The notes below the pieces were generated by a model. The model searched no databases. It was given only the letters and a program-made list of their open reading frames with translations, and had not been told where the DNA came from. A DNA stretch of 64,000 bases, taken from positions 11,771,232 to 11,835,231 of the forward strand of contig CM070599.1 of assembly GCA_036346395.1 (NCBI GenBank), given 5' to 3'. This document shows, one piece after another, positions 22,501 to 34,500 of the stretch (position 1 is the stretch's first letter; each line of letters opens with the position of its first letter). The DNA comes from Hsuehochloa calcarea (taxonomy: Eukaryota; Streptophyta; Magnoliopsida; Poales; Poaceae). The position numbers and the translations under genes are program-made.

Positions 22501-25500
22501 GGCGGTGCCGAGGTCGGAGGCGGTGGCGCCGAGGTCGGGACGGTGGCGCCGAGGTCGGGGAGCCGGCGCCGAGGTCGGGGCGGCGGTAACGGGCGGTGAC
22601 GGCGAGCCCTAGAAGGGAGGAGAAAGATCGCGCGATGACAAAAGGGGCGCGGGAGAGGTGAAGAGTAAGAGCAAAACCCTAGCCGCCCCGCTTATAAAAA
22701 TAACATCACGCACGGTTCTTTAAAAGAACCGCTCGTGATGTTCATATCACGCACGGTTCTTTCGTAGAACCGCTCGTGATGCGCAGATATCACTGCACGG
22801 TTCATTCGTAGAACCGCCTCGTGATGTGTCGGGCGCGCCATATATAGGGTGAGGATATCACGACGGTTCTTAATTAGAACCGCTCGCGATAACTAATTAT
22901 CACAAACGGTTCTAATTAAGAACCGTCAGATATTATTACGCATTTCGGTTCTTAATTAGAACCGCTCGTGAATGGGTTGATTATCGCGCACGGTTTAATA
23001 ATAGAACTGCTCGTGATAATTCCTGCACGTTCTATTAGTAAACCGTCGTGATAGATTCATATCGCGCGGTTCTAAATAAGAACCGTCTGTGATAGGCTCC
23101 CATCGGCTATTCCAGGTCGGAACAGACCCAACAACCGTCTGTGATGGGCCGTCTGCTATAGCCTCTTTTGTAGTAGTGTAACCTACTAGGACTTGGAGAG
23201 GTATGCTACAAGGGTTCCTAGATGAATCCTAATTGAATTAGGATTCCTACACCTATTTAGAGTATGATTCCTACTTCACATCGGAGGAGGACAAGGGGGG
23301 ACTATATAAAGCCATGAGGGGTGGTCACAGAGAACCCAAGCCACAAACCAACTCATCCAAAGAAAGAGGTGTATGAGAGAATTAGATGCTAGGTTATTCT
23401 GTAGCACTAGATTATTGTATAGGGCAAGAAACCAAGCGTCCTAACACTTTTGAGAGGGTTGTGAGAGAGCGACAATCTTTCGTGCTCGTTTGAGGTTGTG
23501 CTTAAAGAATTTGCGGTTGGCTTCACCAATTTTCTCTCTTTTGTTGTGATTATTTTGGCATCATTATTTGGTTCTCTCTACGAGATTCATCTACTTTACT
23601 CTTGATATCGTACACGCTCGTGTCGTATCTCGCAACTCTAATCCGATCTGGGGTTGCTATGTATAAGGAGGGGTATCAAAGTATAACATATTATAGCACC
23701 AATATAGTCCTAAACTGCCTAACATCTAAATTTTTACCAAATCACACTATTCGACCAGGGTGTTACAACGATGATTAATGCGATATGGTGGCTAGTGGTA
23801 AGAGGTGGTAAATTTGGTAGTTGGACCGGTGGCTATGATGGCACCAACAACGAGGATGGGGGTGGTGCAGGGTCATGTAGGAGGAGGTTAGTGGTAGCCA
23901 AGGGATCAGAAGGGGTGGGGGCACTGGTGGCATAGTGGATCAACTAGAAGACATGGATCATTGGAGGGGAATGGGATGTTGGTAGCTTGGGAGATGATGA
24001 ATAGGGTTGGGACAAGTTGGGGGGTGTAGGAGCCGCTCACACAACTGTTAATGGGATACAGGTAAGCTACACTGGTAAAATATAAAAATTTCTATCGCGT
24101 AAACCAGGAAACTATCAAGTAAGAGATCATAGATTGTAACCACCAGACGCACAGTGAAGCAAAAGAAGAGTTGGAGTAGGCCGATCCAATATCACTCGTG
24201 TAATCGTGTTGATGTAGTGGAAGTAGTCAATCGTCCAAAGTCTTTGGCCGCTGATCATCTCCAACAACTCTTCACATTCCTCACGTACGTTACGGATCAT
24301 CCTCGATCAGCGCAACAACAACTGCAACAGCGAATCTACGGTATTCACATGTCTAGGGATGATATGCTGTGCACCAGTGTGCTAGCACCAGCCACACAGT
24401 AGGGCCTTCGGGGTTGGCGGTTAGGGTTTCGGTGTTTGGCATGACGTCCTCCCAAAATCCTAATGCCCCCCCTTATAGAGAGCCCCCATAGTGGAGCCCT
24501 ATTCTAAGGGCCCATTAAGTTGCAAATATTGGCCCATTAAGTGCGTGACAATGTAGGTTTATATGTACTTAGCCATGACCCTGAAACCCCTTTTTTATCA
24601 CAAGTCGGTAGCAGTCCCTAGTAGGCCATAGCTACCCCCAAATACACACAAAGATCATATTGGATGAACCTATATAGTGTTCATGTGCATATCCCTTTGC
24701 CACGGTACCAGATCAAACTCAAGGCAAGATGTGTGTCATCCTATGATAACTCAATCATTTACTCAATCATGTAGTGGATTACTTAGTTGTAGTTGACTCT
24801 TCAACCACATTCGGCATGGTCATACACTGCCCTAATCCAACCACATTGAGGGGCCGAGAGATATCTCTCCCATTATATAGGAGCAAATTCCATCTTTATC
24901 ACTCATATTCCTCCACATGTTTTATAGTAGACTCGAAAGTTACCTTTATGACTACCAGTTACGAAGTAGCGTTTGACAACCCCTAAGTAAACTATTACAC
25001 ATGCAGGAAATCATGACGATCTCAGGTGTAAGGATTCCACATATACCATGTATGATATCAACTGATGACACTTAAGAATATAATAGTTCTCGTAGTGTCT
25101 CAAGGTGGGTCAATCCAACATTAGTTCTCCAACATGAGTCCACATTATCGATTTAATATCTCATGTTCATGATCCGTAAAACATGATCATCAATCAGTAC
25201 ATGTGTCAATCTATAAATCATAAGTGTCCCACATAATGATATATGAGTAGAGATATTTAGTGTAACATCATAACACGAATAAAGAGTTTCACGAACAAGT
25301 CACATACTTGTTAATTAATATAAATGACAGTTCATTCAAGGGATAAGATAAAATATTATTCAAATATTTCATAAACATAAAAGGGATATAATCATCTCCA
25401 TGATTACATATATGGCATATATGCAAGATGGCTCTGATACCACTGAAGGGATACGGGTAGGCTACACTAGCTTGCAATTCAAAAATCTACCCTCGTCTCA

Positions 25501-28500
25501 TTCTTTGGTTGTGGGAGAGGTTTTGTCAACGGATCAGCGACATTCAAATCCGTGCGCACTTTGCATATATTTACATCATCTCTATCAATAATCTCACAGA
25601 TAAGGTGAAAACATCAAAGTATATGTTTGGACTTTTGATGTGATCTTGGCTCTTTGTCTTGCACAAAGGTTCCACTATTATCACAACAAAGATCCACAGG
25701 ACTAGAAGTACTAGAGACCTCACCTAGCTCATAGATGAACTTCCTTATCGAAATGTCCTCTGTCGCGGCTTCGAAAGTCACAATATCCTTAGCCTCCATT
25801 GTAGAATCAACAATAGTTTCTTGCTTAGAACTTTTCCATCTCACTTCTTCTCCATTAAGGTAAAACACAAACCAGGTCGTCATAAAAAATTATATTTGTC
25901 GGTTTAGAAGCTACATCGGTGTAACCATCTACAACTAGCTCTTCCTCACCTCCATAAACTAGAAACGCGTCCTAGTGTTTCTTAAGTACTTCAGGATGTT
26001 CTTAACAACTGTCTAGTGAGTTTCACCTGTATCTGACTGGTATCTGCTCGTAATACCTAGAGCATGTGACACATTTGGGCATGTACAAAGCATGACATAC
26101 ATAATAGGCTCAATAGAAGAAGCACATAGAATCTTACTCATCTTGTCCTGCTCATCAGGTGTCGAAGGATACTGACTCATGCTAAGACTAATGTCATATG
26201 ACATAGGCAAGAAGCCATTCTTGGAATCATGCATGTTGAACAACTTCAACACCTTATCAATGTACATATCTTGGCTTGATCCAATTAGGCTTTTAGATCT
26301 ATCTCTATAGATCTTTATACCTAAAATATATGTTGCATCTCCTAAGTCTTTCATAGAGAAACTATTTCTTAACGAAGACTTGATAGATCCAAGCATATGA
26401 ATATCATTTAAGATCAATAATATTCTATCAACATAGATCAGAAAAACAAGTGCGCTCCCACTAACCTTTTTGTTAACACAACGCTCTTCTTCATTCTTGA
26501 TGAAACCAAACTCTTTGATTACTTCATCAAAATAAATATTACAATTCCAAGATGCTTGCTTCAATCCATAGATTTTTGAAGCTTGCGTATTTTTCTAGCA
26601 TTTTGTAGATCGACAAAACCTTCAGGTTGTGTCGTGTACACATCACTTAGGTTTCCATTTGGGAAAGACGTTTTGACATCCATCTTCTATATCTCATAAT
26701 CAAAATATGCAGCAGTAGCTAGAATGATTTGGATAGATTTGAGCATAGCGACAGATGAGAAAGCCTCATCGTAGTCAACACCTCGAACTTTTTTGAAACC
26801 CTTTAACACTAATCGTGCTTTATGAATGTGTTGAATGTTTCCATCTATATCTATCTTATCTTAAAAACCCACTTACACTCAATGGTTTTTACACCATCGG
26901 GTGGATCAACCAAGTTCATACATTATTGTCATACATAGATTATATCTCGGATCTCATGGCTCCAATCCATTTATGAGAGTTCGGGCCCATCAAAACAAGT
27001 GCGCTTCCACTAATCTTTTTGTAAACACAATGCTCTTCTTTATTCTTAATGAAGTCAAACCCTTTGACTAATTCATCAAAACAAATATTCCAATTCTAAA
27101 ATGCTTGCTTTAATCCATAGATTTTTGAAGCTTGCATATTTCTCTAGCATTTTGTAGATTGACAAAACCTTCAGGTTATGTCGTGTACACATCACTTAGA
27201 TTTCCATTTAAGAAAGACGTTTTGACATCCATCTTCTATATCTCATAATCAAAATATGAAACAATAACTAGACTGATTTGGATAGATTTGAGCATAGTGA
27301 CAGACGAGAAAGCCTCATCATAGTCAATACCTTGAACTTGTTTGAAACCCTTTAACACCAATCGTGATTTTATGAATATGAATGTTTTCATCAATATCTA
27401 TCTTTTTCTTAAAAACCCACTTACACTCAATGTTTTTTACACCATCGAGTGGATGAACCAAGTTGAAATATTATTGTCATACATGGATTCTATCTCGGAT
27501 CTCATGGCTCTAAGCCATTTCTCAGAGTTCGGGCCCATCAAAACAAGTGCGCTCCCATTAAACTTTTTGTAAACACAAGGCTCTTATTCATTCTTGATGA
27601 AGCCAAACCCTTTGACTACTTTATCAAAAAAAATATTCCAATTCCAAGATGCTTGCTTCAATCCATAGATTTTTGAAGCTTTAATATTTTTCTAGCATTT
27701 AGTAGATCGACAAAACCTTCAAGTTGTGTCATGTACACATCACTTAGGTTTCCATTTAGGAAAGAAGTTTTGACATCTATCTTCCATATCTCATAATCAA
27801 AATATACAACAATAGCTAGAATAGTTTGGATAGATTTGAGCATAGCGACAGACGAGAATAGTCAACACCTTGAACTTGTTTGAAACCCTTTGATACCAAT
27901 CGTGCTCTATGAATGTGAATATTTTTATCCATATCTATCTTTTTATTAAAAACCCACTTACACTCAATGGTTTTTACACCATCGGGTGGATCAATCAAGT
28001 TCAAACATTATTGTCATACATGGATTCTATCTCGGATCTCATGGCTCTAAGCCATTTCTCAGAGTTCTGGTCCATCATCACTTACTTATAAAGGGACCCC
28101 TTAGTGGGGGGCCTACGCTAGGGGTCCATCACTACTACAGAAAAGCTCATCACAGACGGTTCGCAACAGTCATCACAGACGGTTTTTAAACCGTCTGAAA
28201 TTTTATTTCTGTGATAATAGGCGGTTATCACAGACGGTTGAAAAACCGTCTATTATAAGTCTTATCACGACGGTTCCAACCACGAACCGCCTGCGGATAC
28301 TATAATCACTGCAGCGGTTCGTGGTTGGAACCGCTCGTGATAAGTCTTTGACCTAATTAATTTTTATCGTATTTTCACTAGCCTCGGGAATTGCTAGCCA
28401 TGCCCTCTGAAAACTAGCAAGCGTAAACATATCACGTATAATTGTTGACAACTCAAAGTGATCATTTAACTCAAAATCAATTACAAAAGAATGTTTCAAG

Positions 28501-31500
28501 TATATATTGTCGCTAGCGTTACAAATTGAATTACAACCAGTCAAAGTGAATTACAATATTGAATCAATTGTTTCGAGGTCGTTCATCGGTGTCGACGGCA
28601 GTGTCGATGGCGTGAAACTCTCCAGTGGTGTTAACTATGTCTGCCTTGATGAAGACGCAGAGCTCCCCTCGAACGTGCATGACCTGGTCCATCTCGAGTG
28701 CATTTAGCTCTATGTTCAAGCCCTGTCGCTAGCAGGAGTAAAGTAGTAAGCATATATATTTAAATTTATAATTAGGAAATAATTATTACGAGATTGACAA
28801 ACACGGGATCGTAAGGTCCTAGAAGCAATCAATAGCTGCATATGATGGCATACGTAGAATGCGCATAGGTGATCTCGTTTTTGCTAGCGGCACTGCAAAA
28901 ATAGAATTACATATATATGTACAGTCAGTTCGAGAAGCAATATTACGGAGTACGATATATGATTATTATGTTGTAGTGCGTACCGGAAATCGCATCCTGT
29001 GAGTCAGTGTGGCGCTTGTTCCCTTGTATAAACCTCCCTCGGCAACATAGCCGATGAACGCCCTACATGATTCAAAAAAGTTATCCTTGTCCATTTCAAA
29101 CGAAGGAAGACTACAATAGAGTTATGTGCGGAGGAAATGAACATATCTGTCGAGTATTCCTTTAAGAAGGGTGAAGTCGTGATTTTTGTTGAGTAGAGAA
29201 TCAAGGTACAATACCATGTTCCTCTTTGGCACAAGAATCAGAAGAATCCAGTAGAACCTACTCGTGTATGTTGCTATAGTCATTAACCTATGTTGAAACG
29301 TAATTTGTATAGCAAATATTGAAACACTTACTTCTGGTTGTAGGGCACCATTATGTAGTCCTTGTCGTCCAGAGCAAGCAATCCCATTTTTTATGTAATT
29401 CTCGACGTAGGATGCGTCTTGGTTGATTGTTTGCTCAGAGACCACGTGTGAGTCGAGGAAACCCACCGGTTCTTTGATTCGACGGGCACATTTCATAATG
29501 TATCTATACATAAGCAATGAGTTATGATATTTATCGGTATCACGTGAGTGTAGAAATTGATTGTACACACTTACAGTATGAAGCATCGTAGAAGTGAGAC
29601 GTCGAGAGCAATTAGGTTGTATAGGTCAAATAAGTCTTCGAAGCCCACGACGAAGTGGCCAGGCTCGTGGAGAAAATGCTCCCTCCCGTATCTGACGGTG
29701 ATTCCAGTATGGCCCCCCTCCTCTCGGGTCTTGCGCAAGTACCAATCATGCAAAGCTTGACAAGCTAGTCCTGAGCTCTTTATTTCTGCGCTGGAGACCA
29801 ACGGACTTCCGAGGGAGTATTTGACGGGTTTGGGAGGTGCCTTAATGTTCTTCGATTTCGATTTCTCCTTAACGAGGCGGCTGAGGGACGTCTTCCCGTG
29901 AGACGCCTTCTGAAGCTTTGGTTGAGGCGGACTCATCGAGGGTCCTATTGGAGAGGCAGGGTCCTATCGATATCGCGTCACTGAAGGGTCCAGTGCGATG
30001 TCCTTCTTGGGCCACTGGATAAAAGTGTGCGTGGCATCCCCTAGTGTTCTGATTTCTTCGTTCGGGGGAATCTCTAGCGGGATGACCATGAAATTGTCAT
30101 GTACCATGTCCACTGCACTGGTGTAACCTCGCGCCACCGGGCATATGTCGATCGCCTCTTCGGTATGGATACACCATACCCCGCCCAGTCTCAATAGGAA
30201 TCGACCCAACCATCCTCACTTGGAGCTTGCAGGGCGTCGGATCCTACAAAATGGTACACAATTAGCTAAGGCGTCCTATAGGTCTATCTTTGGAGCACTG
30301 CAGAGATGTACATTACTTCGATGTCATCGATCGGTAATTGCACGTCGTCATGTCCAGAATTATGTGTGGACGCGACGCTACTCCGATGTCAAGGAGGACT
30401 TGCTCCCAAATTAACAGGGGCGGTTTGCGCCTGCATGAGTTGATTTACTTGGTTCTGCAAGTTTGTTATTTGTTCTTGAAATTTTCCAATAATCACATGT
30501 TCCAATCGAGCCTCGTGCTGGTCCTTGGATCTCTTCCTACTCTTATATGTGTCGGAGTTGTGTGGGAATTCATCCCTCCAAGGTACGTAAACCCCAACAC
30601 CTCGCGTGCGACCCAGGTGCTCCTTGTTTCCCAGGGCCGTAGATAGTACATCCTTCTCCCTGTCTACTTCGAAGGAACCTTGGGAAGATGCGGAAGTCAA
30701 TGCTTCCTGCAAGAGGACATCATGTTATTGTAGACACCATGAAGTTATGGATTTATTAACAATTAAGTGGTTCGAGAAATTTACCAGGCGTTGAGAAACT
30801 GCCTCGTCTGCCGGGTTTGTGAAAGAGTTGCTGCCCGAAGACGTGGCTGATGCCCTCGCTCTTAACTGTGCTCGAGCGCCGTCCGAGATCTCAACAAACG
30901 GTCGTGCAAGAGTCTCGCCCTCCGCCGCCCATCTGCGTGGCTTTACCCGCATACCCGGTGCGTGTCGAGTCCGTGGGGTGAGTGTTTTGTGCTCGATAGC
31001 TCGGCGCCGCACTTTGCTCCTGAAATTCGACCGTCGTTTTATCGCACGAAGGCGCCCCATGTATCCCGCGACAAAAATTGATACGCCGTGAAGGGCGTCA
31101 GACCGTGTTCACGCATCGCATGACAAGCGTGCTCTTGAAGGTCCTCCACGCTGGGACATCGCCAGGCCAGCGCGTGCCATCGCACACGCGTGCGGTCCGC
31201 TTTAGGGAAAGTGAACGAGGCGTAAAGTTCACCACAACCGGTCTCTCTCTACATCCGCCGAGACTTCGTGTTGGGGTGGTGATGGGGACCCGTTCCCTTG
31301 CAAGTACCCCGCACACGGTCCGGAATCTCGCAGCTGCTTTCTTGGGACTCAGCGGGATCCCGACGTCACTGACCTCCGTGATCGTCATGTGGCCCGAGGG
31401 TAATTTGGAGATTTTCTTCCTTCTCGCCTGCGTACCACCTTGATCGGAGATACATACTCATTTGGCGACGTCGCTGACGGCGGCGAAGATGGTGCCTCTG

Positions 31501-34500
31501 CCATCTCGCTTACTTGCTATCTATATAAGTTACGTATGCAATGATTACATAAACAAATAGAAGTTACCCATTGAACCTAAATATATGATACGTAGTAAAT
31601 AAAATATATGAAATTGCACAAAAAAACTGCAATTTATTTCTTGCTTGATAGAAACTGTGTAGCTTTCCTAATTCTCCTCTCCGAAACCCTCTTGACTCTG
31701 TTCGTCGCCGAAGCTTCTCCTGGCGTAAACACTGCCATTGCGTGAAAACCTACTCCCTAACAAAACCAGACTCGCTAACTTCTTCTGGATGCTAACATGC
31801 TACTGCTGCTATGCCACAACATGGGAACACTTCCATCCCTCATCCATAACTGGTGTGGAACAGAGATGCCAGAGGAGGGCGGCTAACCGTATTTGGATAC
31901 TTGCTTGTTTTCAAGGAACTGTTTGGCACCAAACTAGAATTAGAATTGGTCATACCGATTTGCTAAGTGGAGAATGGAATGGAACGTCAATAAAAATATT
32001 GTTTCATTAGCACCGCCATGTACAAAGATTATTTTTACCATGTAGAGTCTATACAAATCGAAAAAGTAGAGCCTACTATCGCTACCTAAACAAATAATTC
32101 CAATTCCAAAGCTAAAACATCAATGAGATGTCTTTCTAGTATTTTTCAAGTAGGAAAAAGATAGATTTGCCAACACAAAGAACGCCATCAGAATACATTA
32201 ATGCAAGTATACATGCATGTCTAATTGTGCAAATACACATGCATCTTATTGTGTAAACAAACTAAATATAGATCTCTGTACAAATCTATTTGTGCAAATA
32301 TAACTTACATGTACATCTAGTAGTGAAATTTAACCCTACCTCCCATTTCAAACAAAAGCACAGCAGAGTAAAACATCTAAAGGGGTAAAAATACCACATA
32401 AACCCTCGGGTGATCGGCAGGGGCCGGGGCGGCACCGAGGGAAACCCTTGCCTCTCACGGCAGAGAAGGGGGGAAGTGCGGGGAAACTCACCGAGGGAAG
32501 CACTCTCGTTGTGAGCCATCCATCTCTAGATCAACGGCCCAGATTCGTGTGAACGTTCGAACCGTCCGAAAGCACTCACGTTGTGAGCCGTCCATCTTTA
32601 GATCAACAGCCCAGATTCGTGTGAATATTCGGACCGTCCGAACGTTGACATCCACGTGGACCGTTGGATCTAAATCCAACGGTGGGGTTTGTGAGCCGCG
32701 TGCGCGCGCGCGTTGTCCCGTGGACTTGGGCTGTTGGATCCAAGATCAACGATCCAAGTTCATCCACGTCGATTTAATTTCGGATTTTCCCGAGAAGGAT
32801 TATTTATTAACTAAAAAATGCAATTAACTTAAAAAATGCATAACTTTTTCGCTGTAAACTATTTTTGAGTGAATCCAATTTTATTGGATTCCTCTATTAA
32901 TGAGCTTACTGTGAAAATTAGTTTTGAACATGTTACTATTTCTAGAAAAGTTTACTTATGCATTTTACTTTTTATCATTTCATGGCTTTGAAAAATTGTA
33001 GAAAGTGCATCATAGCTCCAAGTGAGATGAATCCAATTGGGTTGTTCATCTCATGAGGTGCTTGATTCACTGTAAAATTTTCAGCTTCGCCACCTTTCTA
33101 GAAAATGTTGCCTAATAATTTAATTACAATAAATAGTAGCATTTGTGATTTATAAGGCTGAGCATGATTTATTTTGCTCATATATTTTGCATTAAGAATC
33201 CAAATCAATTGGTTCTTGTTGATAAATTCCTTATAAATCATGCTCTTGCTGCTGTAAAATTTTCAAAGCATTCGGAGAAAGTTTGCTGTTGAGTCTTTTT
33301 CGTATTCGTCGTTCTTATCTATGTGTTTGAATGGAATTGATACATACTTGTTGTAAAGGGGTGTGTATACTGCATTCCTGAGAAGTATACATATCTCGAG
33401 TCTCGGTTTATTTGATTTGTGATGCTAGGACTATGTGGATGGTTAAGCATTACAAGTCTGATAAACCGGGGTCTCACACGACCGACCGAGGCAAATTGAC
33501 CCACACCAAAAATGTGCTTCTCTAGAATAAACGTTCCGCAAGAACTTCTGCACACCGGTAGTTCCGTTTATCAACGGCGGAACTACCGCATAGAGAATCA
33601 TTTCAAAGGGAAATCGGTCGGACCGCCCAACACATGGCAGTCTGACCGATTTAGCACTGGTCCATAACACGTGACGCGTTTCCATGTTAACATCAAATTA
33701 TAATGGAATATATACATGCTTAATTGAAATATAGTCCTTCATGATGATCGACGCGCATATAGCTAGCTTCCTCACTGGGTTCTTCCTCAAGTCTGATGCC
33801 GTCTCCGAAAGGAGGCAACTTGTCAAATTGATTGTACTCTTCCTCATCCACGACATTCTCAACTCCGATAATCCTTCTTTTCCCATGAAGAACTACATGG
33901 CGGTTCTTATTTTCTGGGTCCGTTACATAAAAAACTTGAACAATTTGCTTAGCGAGTATGAATGGTTCGTCCTTGTATCCGACACGTTTGAGGTCCACAG
34001 TAGTGATGCCGTACTTGTCGACCTTCACGTCCTGCGGAAGTTTAACCCAATGACATTGAAACAGGGGGATCTTGAAAAGTACATAGTCAAGCTCCCAAAT
34101 CTCCTCTACGAAACCATAGTACGAGTTCAACGCGCGTGCCCCCGCGGTATTGAACCCCTCGTGAAATGCATCTATGCGGACACCGCTGTTCGGATCAGGC
34201 TCTTCCTATCCCGAGTGCCAGATAAAACGTGTACCCATTTATGTCGTATCCTTGCCATGTCACAATTGTAAATTTTGGTCCTTTGGCCAACCATAGCAGC
34301 GTTTCATCACTTGATGGCCTCCCAGTGAATCGCATCTTTAACCATTCGTTGAACCGACGGTTGTGCTCTCTCGTTATCCAAACCTCCGACCGGTCTTGAT
34401 TCTGTTGGCGTACCATGTCTTTGTGCTCGTGGATGTACGGGGACACTTGGGTCATGTGTTCGTCCTTCCTTTATCGGTACGTTCGTCCTTTATCGGTCTC

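Larger units (their letters stand above)
18340..23178 (-). mobile_element. CACTA (En/Spm) element A, non-autonomous, 4.8 kb
   Basis: The ends are CACTACTATGG at 18340 and, inverted, CACTACTACAAAAG at 23178. They are flanked by a perfect 3 bp target duplication TAA (18337-18339 and 23179-23181), the CACTA hallmark. Arrays of short palindromic subterminal repeats lie inside both ends. The interior holds only the accessory Ptta/DUF8039/Ulp1-like gene on the minus strand and no TNPD transposase, so mobility would require a helper such as element B or C. It is 4839 bp long. Confidence 0.94.

Noticed and set aside
22328..22612. Arg/Gly-rich open frames
   Set aside because: Explained by a GC-rich tandem repeat in CACTA A.
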